Positions 48,201 to 60,200 of a stretch of 64,000 nucleotides of DNA are shown here, piece after piece. Numbering within the stretch: the first letter of the stretch is position 1; each line of letters begins with the position of its first letter. The position numbers were made by a program, and so were the translations under genes. Where the stretch lies: NCBI GenBank assembly GCA_014526335.1, contig JACTAT010000032.1:5692465-5756464 (forward strand), written 5' to 3'. The notes beneath the pieces were generated by a model. The model saw only the letters and a list, made by a program, of their open reading frames with translations. It did no database searches and was not told the origin of the DNA. This stretch comes from Chrysaora quinquecirrha. Taxonomy: Eukaryota > Cnidaria > Scyphozoa > Semaeostomeae > Pelagiidae.

Positions 48201-51200
48201 GCTTCTAAGAACTACAAAAACATACGGCTGTTTCCTCAGAGTGTGCTATGAAAGCAAACAGCAACCTGTTGCTGTGGCTGTTCGGGTAATTGTTGATTGT
48301 TGTTTTCGTATGTTATTACTCGTGCAGTTAGTCTAATGAGAACTTACAAGAATTAAATGTGCGATAGTTCTACCTGGCGGCCTACATGTCTACATGTCGG
48401 CCTACACTGTACGTGATTTCCACCATGGAAAGAAAAGCTTCACTGATGATGGCTTTGATCAAGTTCTATGCAATTCCTAGTCTTATAACACGAGCCGTAG
48501 TTATCGCTATCAAGTTCACTTGACGGACGCCAAACTTCTACTCTCATACATTGGGGGGGGGGGGGCTGGGATCTTAGGGCTTCGTTACCAAGTACTGTTT
48601 TCTGTCACTCGTGGGAGTGTGAGCTTGTTCACAGCATCATTATCACAGTGATAAAAGTGATGCTTTCCTTTGAGCTTTTTAGTCTTGAAAAAATCCCATT
48701 CGAACTTTTATAAGAATCTTTGGTCTGTGAATTTAAGCAGGGTTTTTCAAGTTTTGGCACTTTTGACGATTTGGACGGCGTAATAAATCTGTTTAGGGTT
48801 CAGGTTTGAATAGTTCATTTACGAACCTCGGAATATTGGTGTGACCAGAGTTGATATGAGACTACCAAAATTGATACAGAAGTAAAAAATTGAGAAGAAC
48901 GTTTTCAGCTTTTCTTCCTGGAAATAGAAGAAAGAAAGACGATTTAAAAACACAATTAACACCTTTTAATTTTTCCACTCAACTAAGCAAGTAGGGTACT
49001 GAATATTTGTCCGAAATATGCCTACGCATGTTAATTACTGGCGAGAGAGAGAAAGAGGCTGAAAATGTTCAGTGGAATTTTCAGTGAAATGTTCAGCCTA
49101 TTTGCCCAGTCCCTAAGATATAAAGAGAAATTGGGTCTAATATCGTTATATGCGGATAAGAATATGAAATGTACACTATAGTTGAAATCTTTACTGGACC
49201 AAATAACAATACTACAATAGATTACGCCTCCTGTGATTGGTGACTCGATATTATTTCAATAAGACAACAAATACAAACCTGCCCAGGTTCAAACTGGTCA
49301 CCACCAAATGCCGATACACAGGGTTTAATACCTCCAGTGCCAATAGCAATTAACAATAAACCAATCATTGGACCAGCCCTACAAGAAAAAATAAAATTTA
49401 TTCAAAACAGTTTGTCCGTTAGATTCCAAGAAGATCTCGAAAAACACGCAGTTTAGTAAACAACTGCATATAACAACGTTAAAGAACTTAACACCAAACA
49501 TGTTTTTATATTGATCATCCAAATCAAGGAAAATACTATATCAATATCAATATCAATATCAATATCAATATCAGTTTCAATATCAGTATCAATATCAATA
49601 TGATATTGAATGAATATGAATATCAATATCAATATCAATATCAATATCAGTATCAGTATCAATATCAATATCAATAGCCTATCAATATCAATATCAATAT
49701 CAATATCCGGGAAAATACTAAGATACCGAAGATAAGATAAGATACGTATAGTCCAAAGGGTGAATGGGGAGTATTACCACCTGAGCTGGGACTTTATGGG
49801 ATATTTTCTGGGTCACTTTTTGGCGTAGATTACGAATCTGGATGTTGATCGGTGATTCTGGGGGGCTTTTCGGAGTTACAGGGGGTTTGGGAGAAATAGA
49901 GAGGGACTTATAATGATAGCAGTCCTTTTAGCAACAGGAGCCAGGGGGGTATTCTTGGCCAACAAATTCAATCAAATCGTAGATGGATAAAGATTCTTAT
50001 TAAAGAGGTTACCTTGGTGGGATCGGTGGGTTAGTTTGGGGGGCTGTGGGTTTAGAGCAAAGCGTTCAATAGGAAGGCACGTACTTCTATTCCAGTCTGA
50101 AAGCACATCAATCGTGCAAAATATGATACCAGCATTCACAAAATATGCAATTTGAGTCGTAGAAAACGATGCAAAACAGACCCAAGCTGAAAAATGCCCC
50201 TATGATGTATTTTTAGAACACTACAGTTTACACAAGTACTTAACCCTTTACTTGGAACACATATAAATACTTTACCCATACACTTCAGATAGTCAGCATA
50301 GATGGACATGGACCTAAGAAAGGGGAAAAAGGCAAAGAGGGGCTGTCCGAATCTGAAACCAAATTTTTTCTTCGGCATTAAAGGCATTTGGTACCTTTAT
50401 ACCTTATTCGACAATGAAGTTGTTGTCGCTTCGTGCACCATGTTGATTGAATTAGTATGGAATGAGTAATGGTTCGTAATTACAAAATGAAACGCCGTTT
50501 AAACTGTATTGTAAACGGTGCCTCACCTCAAGAGCAGTTAACGTTTTTCCGTAAATTGAGTGTTCGAAAAACTACTTAGCAATTCAAGGTGTTTAATTGT
50601 CACATTTTTGCTTGTAGGATTATTTGGGGTCAGTCCCTTAACCGATGGCAAAATGTTCCAGATTTCGTTGATTACGGTTGGCGCAGAACAGAAGGAGAGG
50701 AAGGGATGACGACTCCAATTTGGACACTAATATCCGAAGCGTCACAGAACTGCCATGAACTGGTCAATGCGGTTGCAAACGGAGTTGCACAACCAGGTGC
50801 AAGTGCAAGCGCTATGGATTAGAGTGCACGGAATTGCGTGAATGCAGTGGCCAATGTTTTGACTGAGATAATATCAGTAGACCGTCAATCGTTCTGTACT
50901 ATTTGGTTGGTATATCATATGTTTTGTTAACTTAGAAATTGGGTGATAACTCTGTGGACAGGGACCGGTGCCGTGAAGGGAACTGAAATACTAAATTTCA
51001 TCGTTACACAGGTAATATATCCTCCTAAATCCAATTTTACGGTTTTGAGGACTGGGACCAAGCCCCCTGTTCTGAATATGAAAAATTGGGTAATTTACTG
51101 ATCTGATTTGATTTTCATGGTATTGTACAGGTCAATTTACTTAGGAATACTTAATTTCATGGTTATACCGGTAACCAATGACTCCAAAATCGATTTCATC

Positions 51201-54200
51201 ATTCTGAGGACTGGGGCTAAGCCCCCTGTTCTAAAAATACATCATAGGGGCATTTTTCAGCTTGGGTCTGTTTTTGCATCGTTTTCTACGACTCAAATTG
51301 CATATTTTGTGAATGCTGGTATCATATTTTGCACGATTGTTGTGCTTTCAGACCGGAATAGAAGTACGTGCCTTCCTATTGAACGCTTTGCTCTAAACCC
51401 ACAGCCCCCCAAACTAACCCACCGATCCCACCAAGGTAACCTCTTTAATAAGAATCTTTATCCATCTACGATTTGATTGAATTTGTTGGCCAAGAATACC
51501 CCCCTGGCTCCTGTTGCTAAAAGGACTGCTATCATTATAAGTCCCTCTCTATTTCTCCCAAACCCCCCCTGTAACTCCGAAAAGCCCCCCAGAATCACCG
51601 ATCAACATCCAGATTCGTAATCTACGCCAAAAAGTGACCCAGAAAATGTTTATCCCATAAAGTCCCAGCTCAGGTGGTAATACTCCCCACTCACCCTCTG
51701 GACTCGTAAGATACTGTATTTTTTCTAAGATATCATTAAATACCTATTCTTTCATTGTCTTTTTTTGATAAGTTGAATATCAAGGCTAAGCATCGAAAAT
51801 GAACTTTGTCATTTGCAGAGCTTTGCATTTTGAATTTCGTATTCTTGTATTTTGAGGGGCTGAAGCATTAATCCGAATTGGTAAAGAAAATCGCATATTT
51901 CATCTTTGTAAACTTGTTCGTTGTATCTACTCGGAGAATTTCTTTGGCCTCTTGTAACAGAGTTTTTCTGGTACTTCAAGCACACGTCAAAAATTGATAG
52001 GTCGGAAAGAGACGCTCTTGCCAAATAAGGGAACAAAGCGGTTCTTACGGTTCTTATGAAATATTGGAACGAACACGTCCTTACCAAATAAAGAAAAAAG
52101 ATTTCTGGGAAGTACAGGGCACCAAAGAAAAAGTTTAGATATCATAAGTTTGTATGCCTTCCATAGCAACACAAGAGAACTGAATGCATTTTCCGAAATT
52201 TTTGCGAATCAGGGTGGTTTGATCACCTTACATTGGTGATCTCTAAGGTACTAATTTTACACCTTGGTAAGATGTTTTATCTTCAACAAGCAAAACATTA
52301 GACTTATTACACGAGGCAGGGCCGTCGTGACCGGGGATATATACAGAATTGTGTGGGGGTGCGGCACCCCCCCAACAAAAGCTCTTGAAATAAATTCAGG
52401 TAAATTCTTGAAAAAAAACGGACTTGAGAAAATTTCAGGTACATTGTTGACTGAAATTGAAGTTAATCAAACTGAGTATTATTAATCCAAGCTAGTGAAA
52501 GGCACGTTCGATTGTTTCCTAGCAGTTTTGGATCCGGAAAGGTCAGGAACTGTTGCTGATACCAAGATTCTTGTAGAAAAGTTCCCTGCAACTTTTACAG
52601 AAGAATCCTACACAGCTATTCAAAATAAGCTCCAGATATGCAAGATATATTCCCATAGACAGAGAAGAAGCAGAAAAGGAAAAGTGCGAAGAATCGAATG
52701 TCGGTCCTATGACAATAAGCGAGGCCGGTTATCTAGCGTTGAAGTATTTGCATGATCGCCATCTTTTCAAGTCAGTTGCAAATCTGCACCAGCTTTTCTT
52801 GACAGCTGCTCCATCAGTGTATAAAAATGAAAGGTCATTTAGCGTTTTGAGAAGAGTAAAAAATTATCTTCGCAACAGCATGTCTGGTGATCGTTTGAAT
52901 GACTGCATGCTCAATGAAAAAGACATAACGGACGAGATTGATCTCAAGAAGATTGCGAAAAAGTGGTCCCTGTTAAAGAATCGTCGTGAAAAAATAAATA
53001 AAAACTTGAACTTCGAGACTACATTTGTTATTGTCTAAGTAGCTACCTTTTTACCCTTGGTACCAGAGCCTCAAGATTAATAAGACGGACAATCTGGGAG
53101 GGGGAAAAGCCAGAATGGCGCCGAAGTCATTACATAGATTTGGTGTGGGCTAAATCATCAAACTCATGCAGTAATGGGCATACCGGAATTTGATGACCCG
53201 GGACGCAGGTGGGACCCGGGACGTGGGACTCAAGTGGGACGCGGGACCCGGGACGGAAGTGGGACGCGGGACTCAAAACGGAAGTGGGACGCGGGACTCA
53301 GGTGGGACCTGGGACTCAGGTGGGACCCGGGACCTGGGACTCAGGTGGGACCCGGGACGCGGGACTCAGGTGGGACCCGGGACTCAGGTGGGACCCGGGA
53401 CCCGGGACTCAGGTGGGACCTGGGACTCAGGTGGGACCTGGGACTCAGGTGGGACCTGGGACTCAGGTGGGACCCGGGACCTGGGACTCAGGTGGGACCT
53501 GGGACTCAGATGGGACCCGGGACTCAGGTGGGACCCGGGACGTGGGACTCAGGTGGGACCTTGGACCTGGTAACGGAATGGGACCTGAGACCTGGGAAGC
53601 AAGTTGGTCCTGGGACCTAGGACGCAGTTGAGAACTTGGAACTGGGACGCATATTTGACCAGAAACCTGGGGCCAAGGACTCAGTTGGGACCTTAAACTC
53701 TGCGCAAGGATGGGGCCTGGGACAAGGTTTTGACCTGGAAAGTGGTTGCTTGCTGGACCATTAGTAGGACGTTTGACTAGAGAAATTTGATCACTTGATA
53801 GAAAAACTGAATCAACATAATTAAATATCTATGAAAATGCTTTTCACAAAATGTTTAAAAAGTTACAAAATGAACCCAAAGTTCATAAACGTTCATTAAT
53901 TTTTAGACTTAAATTCTACTCATAATGCCAACGAACTAAGTGTAACAGAAAACGAGAATAAAACTCATGATGCGTTAAGTAACCTTTATTGCTCAATTTT
54001 CCCCCTATTGTACAAATTTGGAGTCTGGAGATTTGAAACTACTAAGTTAGTCGCTGCGATGATTTGAATTCCAAACCGAAAAAATGATTATTGAAGTTGA
54101 AGAATGAAACCTTTTTCGTTGAAATTAGACATGCTTCATCAACATTCCTTGAATAGCGGCTCCTAGAGAAAGGCAGTGCATACTTTATAGGGCATAAATC

Positions 54201-57200
54201 CTTACAGGGTGGGAATTTGCCTCGTCCCCAAGTTTTACAGAGTCATTTATTATTGCCGTTGGAATGGGAAAGCAAGTTTGTTGCATGAATAGTCTTATTT
54301 TATCCATGATCATTGTCTTGATTATTTCATAGAGTCGTGAAGAAGTGCAATGACTTTCAGCCATCTGAGACTGGTAGCAATATTCAACGCTCGGACAACA
54401 ATGGCAGCGAAAGGAAAATATGTTGTAGCGTTCCTGAACTTGGCCTGACCGACATTCCATCTTCAATTTGCAAAGAAATAAAGAGCATGCCACAGTGATT
54501 CTCAATCATCCTGGAAGCCTTGTGGCAGGGCCTCCAAGCAGCAATATATACCTTGTGCAAAATAAGAAAACGCCTTGTGAGCCCTTTCACGTTTCGTTTG
54601 ACAAAAAGACCAGTCGTGTGATATGCACTTCAAGAAAATGCTTTCGGTCATCTGCTTTTGGCGTCTGCAGCCATTACATTGCCGTTGCTGTCAAAGAAGG
54701 ACTCGTTGGTTCTTTCGTTGAAAAATTGAACAAGAGCAAAGGTCGCACCTCAGTAAAGAAACTCGATGATGCAGGGAAAGAGGCAAAAGCTGGTGTTAAA
54801 AAAACAAAATCAACCCAAAAGAGAAAGGGGCCACCGAATAAGGGGAAAATTGAGCAATAATGGTTACTTAACGCATTTTTGTTTACTAAAATCATGAGTT
54901 TTATTCTCGTTTTCTGTTACACTTAGTTCGTTGGCATTACGAGTAGAATTTAAGTCTAAAAATTAATGAACGGTTATGAACTTTGGTTTCATTCTGTAGC
55001 TTTTTAAACATTTTTGTGAAAAGCATTTTCATAGATATTTAATGATGTTGATTCAGTTTTTCTATCAAGTGATCAAATTTCTCTAGTCAAACGTCCTACT
55101 AATGGTCCAGCGAGCAACCACTTTCCACGTCAAAACCTTGTCCCAGGCCCCATCCCTGCGCAGAGTTTAAGGTCCCAACTGAGTCCCTGGCCCCAGGTTT
55201 CTGGTCCAATATGCGTCCCAGGTCCAAGTTCTCAACTGCGTCCTAGGTCCCAGGACCAACTTGCTTCCCAGGTCTCAGGTCCCATTCCGTTACCAGGTCC
55301 AAGGTCCCACCTGAGTCCCGCTTCCCTGGTCCCACCTGAGTCCCGTGTCCCGGGTCCCACCCGAGTCCTGCGTCCCACGTCCCGGGTCCCACCTGAGTCC
55401 TAGGGCCCACCTGAGTCCCAGGTCCCAGGTCCCACCTGAGTCCCGGGTCTCGGGTCCCACCTGAGTCCCGCGTCCCACCTGAGTCCCGCATCCCGGGTCC
55501 CACCAGAGTCCCGGGTCCCGGGTCCCATCTGAGTCCCAGGTCCCACCTGAGTCCCGCATCCCGGGTCCCACCAGAGTCCCGGGTCCCGGGTCCCACCTGA
55601 GTCCCAGGTCCCACCTGAGTCCCACGTCCTGGGTCCCACCTGAGTCCCAGGTCCCGGGTCCCACCTGAGTCCCAGGTCCCACCTGAGTCCCGCGTCCCGG
55701 GTCCCATCTGAGTCCCGGGTCCCACTTCCGTTTTGAGTCCCACGTCCCACTTCCGTCCCGGGTCCCGCGTCCCACTTGAGTCCCACGTCCCGGGTCCCAC
55801 CTGCGTCCCGGGTCATCAAATTCCGGTATGCCTGCAGTAATGTGCTCCTATCTTCCAAGGGGGATTAGTTTCATTTGTCATGGATGTTTAGAATGTTGCA
55901 GCTAGGCAAAGAACTAAGATATTCCTGAAGGACTTTTTACCTACAGTATGATCAAAGGACTGGAGCCTGTCTCGCCAAGCTATCAGGCCAAAATATCCGC
56001 TAATACAAAATGAAAGCTTTTGTCGAATAGTTTTGCTGTTCGAAAATGAATATTCAATCACCATTCATACTTCCACTTGTAGGCCGACATTCACAGCTCG
56101 CTTTAAAACATCTGTCATTGCTGTGATTTGAGGCAAGGTAGTCGATCACTTTACTGATAAACGTCTGAATCATATTTTCTGATCATAATCGTAACCCTGT
56201 CATGTGACTCACGCTATCCAATCAAACTTAACCAAATCAATATACCCGTTTGGGTATATGGGCTTCTCATTGGTCAATTCCTACACTGAATGTCACCATT
56301 CGACCAGAGCCAACTTTCTCCTTTATTTTCTTTTTTTATCTTTTATTTATTTATCATTTTTTTGGCTCTGGTACCCAGGGTGCAACCTTTTAGAATTAAG
56401 AAAGTTTCTTGTTTCAAGGATGTTCATGATGATGCTTTTACTCTTCTTACAACTAAAGAGCATTCTTAAAACTTTAATCCAATTATAGCTACCTGAAACT
56501 GCTAATATTCAACACAAAGATCACTTTTCTTAAAAAAATTTCAGGTAAATTATGCCTTGATCAGGTAAATCTACACCCATCACCCCCCAAACAAGGATGG
56601 TGTGCGACGGCCCTGGTTGTTGTTTCAATTGCTAAGACTCAACCATTCAGCTGATCCACATGGATCCACAGTGTTTATGGGTCAGTGTTTAAGTCTCAAA
56701 TGACAACTCACACCACCGAGATTTTGGTTAGTTAAAACGTGTATATATTGAATATGTTAGCAAGCAAGCATTATTGGCAGCACTACTGCTGATGTAAACC
56801 TTCGACCAGACAGATGTTCTAGAACGAATACAACTCATTACCAAGCTCGGAAGGATGGACAGCTGAGTTGATTGTAGGCTTCTGTACTGTAGACTGTCCG
56901 GAAATGTTCCCAACGAGAAATGAACCCAAGACCTTACGATCGTGAGAAGAGCACCTTGATCACTTTGATACACCACCGTATTAGATTGAATCGAATGAAA
57001 ATAATTTTACAAAAACTGATGCGAATGACAACTTACAACTTGCGGAAGATATAATAACGCCTTATCAGATGAGAAGACGTTCTACTAAGACTTGTCAAAT
57101 TTAACAAATGTATTGGCAAGCATAAAACCATGTATATCAAATAAAAAACAAACTGCCTTTACTCAGAACATCTATTAAAAACATGCTCCAACACGATGCA

Positions 57201-60200
57201 CTGCCATAAGGGGAAGCCACCCTCCAGTCATCAAAGCTTTGTAAACCCAAATCAGACGGAACAATCTCGCTGCATATTTTTACTGAATACCGCACCATAA
57301 CCTTCGCTGACTATGTCCTTTAACACCCATCCCCAATTATTGGATCTCCAGCTGCACTTCTGATACAATGAAGACTATCTGATTTCTACGACAATATTGC
57401 CAAGTCAAGATTATTTTAAGCCTTTTAAACTCGCTTGATTACTTACTTGTATTTGCCCCAAAAGCTGTCAGCTATGATGGCTCCGATTATAGGACTGAAA
57501 TAACACATCATATTAAATGCATGGTAGACTTCTGTTGCAGTATCTTTATTCATCTTTAACATTGTTGTCAAATAAATAACCAAAACCGCTGAAAAAAAAA
57601 ACAAGGTTTAGAGTTAATTTGCTTCGGGACATTAAGAAATTTCAGGAACCCAAGCGTTTCCAATTTGCCAAGCACTGCCAACACTACCGTTTGCAGTGGT
57701 CCAAGTAAAAACACCATTAATGGGAGGAAATTGTAGACTTATTACCTGAGGAGTGGTAGTTATCGCTATTGAATTGAATGGCTGGACGCTCAAACTCAAT
57801 GAAGCGAACAACAACAACATCAATTCAATTCAATGTGAGCGAAAGTCAGGGACTTGGGACAAGTCTAAGGAAATTGATCACAGAACTGATCCTAGCGTTT
57901 GTTATACAGTACATCCTCGATTATCCGAGCCTCGATTATCCGAACCTCGATTATCCGAACCTCGATTATCCGAACCTCAATTTTCCGAACCTCGATTATC
58001 CGAACCTCGATTATCCGAACCTCGATTATCCAAACCTCAATTTTCCGAACCTCGATTACCCGAACCTCGATTATCCGAACCTCGATTATCCAAACCTCGA
58101 TTATCCGAACCTCAATTTTCCGAACCTCGATTATCCGAACCTCGATTATTCGAACCTCGATTATCCGAACCTCAATTTTCCGAACCTCGATTATCCGAAC
58201 CTCGATTATCCGAACCTCGATTATCCGAACCTCGATTATCCGAACCTCGATTATCCGAACCTCGATTATCCGAACCTCAATTTCCGAACCTTGATTATCC
58301 GAGCCTTGATTATCCGAACCTCGATTATCCAAACCTCGATTATCCGAACCTCAATTTTCCGAACCTCGATTATCCGTACCTCAATTTCCGAACCTCCATT
58401 ATCCGAACCTCAATTTCTGAACCTCGATAATCCGAACCTCGATTATCCGAACCTCAATTTCCGAACCTCGATTATCCGAACCTCAATTTCCGAACCTCGA
58501 TTATCCGAACCTCGATTATCCGAACCTCGATTATCCAAAGCGCAAAAATCTCTTAACCCTCCTTAAGCCTGCCGCACACGGTGAGAATTTTGCTGAGCGA
58601 AGTGCCATTCGTGGCAGTTTGCTCAGCAAAATTCCCACCGTTTGCGGTGGGCTTTAGATTAACCAAATGTAAGCATCACTACTTCGAATTTTTGCGCAAT
58701 ACAATTACTGTATTATTTAAACCATTAGCTATATTAAATGAATTTATCTTTTGCTTTTACCGGTTTTTAACTTTTTCAGAAACAATAAAATTTTTCGATT
58801 GTATAAAATGTAGTTTCTTCGCGTTGAAAAATTTCTACCGATGTCGTCTGCAATACATTTGAGAAATCATTAAGTACCTGTGGGCAGTAACAATAAACTT
58901 GAAAGGAAGGTTAGCAAGTGAAATTTTCGTCCTCGGTTATCTGGATTTTTGGCTTATCCGAAGGACTCTCCGTCAAATTGAGTTCAACCTGTTCGGATAA
59001 TCGAGGGTGTACTGTACCGATTTTATTAGTGTTAAAAGCTTAAGATTCGTTCTAAGGTCTTTGACAATCACAAGTTACTACGGCTGATACTTTTTACCAA
59101 GACTGGTTATTTCAAATGCATGACGCAAGGAAATAAACGAAGCTTTTTGAAGATTTGGGATTGAACATGTCAAACTGAGGTTGTGAAATGCCTTTGGGGT
59201 GACTGTGCTACCATAAAGAGGTTAAAATAGAAGAAACTGTCTCGAAATGTATCACTGGTTTCTGCCCTCCCAAATAAAATCTGAACAAAATCTCAAAGCA
59301 TTCAAACGCCTCATCAATGCCTGGAATGGGGGGCAATGCTCATGTTATTCATGTAAATCATAATGGTGCAATTATTATATTTTTTTATATTAAATTTGCA
59401 TTAAGTATTGAAAAAATCTGTATTCATTTAAATTAAAATTTCGAGCTAGATTAGCATTCTGTTTTTAGAAAGCTATTGTAACGTGTCTCGAAGTAAAATA
59501 AATGAAAATGAAATGGTACGGCGATTGCTTTCATATATTTTTTTGGTCGAGAAGCCGTATTTTATTTAAGTACAGAGAAAAACAAATGCAAGAACAGGGG
59601 GGTCAAAAGGGGACCAGTGTCGTTCATTAGAATTTAGTATGTAACGATTGGTAGGAGACAGAGAGAGCAGAGGGGACTAGGCGGAAGGGCGCTAACGTAT
59701 CGCTTACGCATCAAGGACGCTAACGTACCGCTTACCTTCGTATGGGAACAAGTTGATATGGCGTCGACGGGACAGATCAGGAAAAGTGGGAATAAACGTT
59801 GCGTCGCGTTCCCATCTCTAAAGATGTTATGGGGACATGAATCTGATATTGGAATAACGACATTCGATGAAGACATGTTTTAAAAACATGCTCTCATATC
59901 CTCACTGTGTGCTGAAATCAACAACTAATCGGGGATTTTCTTGTGTGTCACCATCGTCCCCGTCGTTTATGATAATGTGGGAACATGAACATCACCATCA
60001 TGTCATGTACAGGAGGGTACGGGTCGTCATCGCTTACCACAATATAGACAGCAGGCTTTAGCAAAAAGTTCCTTTACCGAGAAACTTGGCTTCTAAACAC
60101 CATATGTTGATCAGAACAAACTCAATCAGAACTTCTAACCTCAAACCGGGAACTAGATTGCATGCGATGGATGCCAGTGAATTCTTTCAGCTTTGGGGCA

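Larger units (their letters stand above)
53177..55832. mobile_element. MULE-like foldback transposon with minisatellite arms and 10-bp TSD
   Basis: The direct repeat TGCAGTAATG lies immediately outside both ends (53167-53176 and 55833-55842). Ends GGCATACCGGAATTTGATGA and its reverse complement are perfect. Arms 53177-54006 and 54838-55832 are inverted. The outer part of each is a GGGACTCAGGTGGGACC-type minisatellite with units of about 10-20 bp; the inner part is unique (CTACTAATGGTCCAGC). The centre carries a SWIM-like ORF. TSD length, minisatellite termini and SWIM motif fit Mutator-like foldback elements (FB/Rehavkus type). Confidence 0.85.
52317..56615 (+). mobile_element. hAT transposon remnant, split by a foldback insertion
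   Basis: Termini CAGGGCCGTCGTGACC (52317) and GTGTGCGACGGCCCTG (56615) are inverted and hAT-like. Coding sequence at 52495-53038 holds a C-terminal hAT dimerisation domain. No 8-bp target duplication is visible at the outer ends (ACACGAGG against GTTGTTGT). The foldback element 53177-55832 sits inside. Confidence 0.65.
57907..59014. mobile_element. Pogo-like element with a minisatellite grown from its terminus
   Basis: Termini CAGTACATCCTCGATTATCC and GGATAATCGAGGGTGTACTG are inverted and flanked by TA. CCTCGATTATCCGAA, part of the left terminus, is repeated about 40 times from 57913 to 58537. A second 90-bp hairpin element (58564-58655) lies inside. No transposase frame. Confidence 0.8.

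Noticed and set aside
49453..49674. ILILIL-type ORF
   Set aside because: ATATCA hexamer repeat translation.
53174..53631. Three overlapping ORFs of Gly-Thr-Asp-Trp type, mirrored at 55243-55858
   Set aside because: All frames of a minisatellite are open; they lie in the inverted arms of a foldback element.
54185..54590. Minus-strand ORFs in the centre of the foldback element
   Set aside because: They lie antisense to the SWIM-like frame and show no conserved motif.
57913..58537. CRISPR-like array of short regular repeats
   Set aside because: The units are contiguous with no unique spacers, in a eukaryotic intron; it is a minisatellite.
57753..58566. ORFs of [10 protein letters not shown] and [10 protein letters not shown] type up to 262 codons
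   Set aside because: Products of the 15-bp minisatellite, which keeps any frame open.
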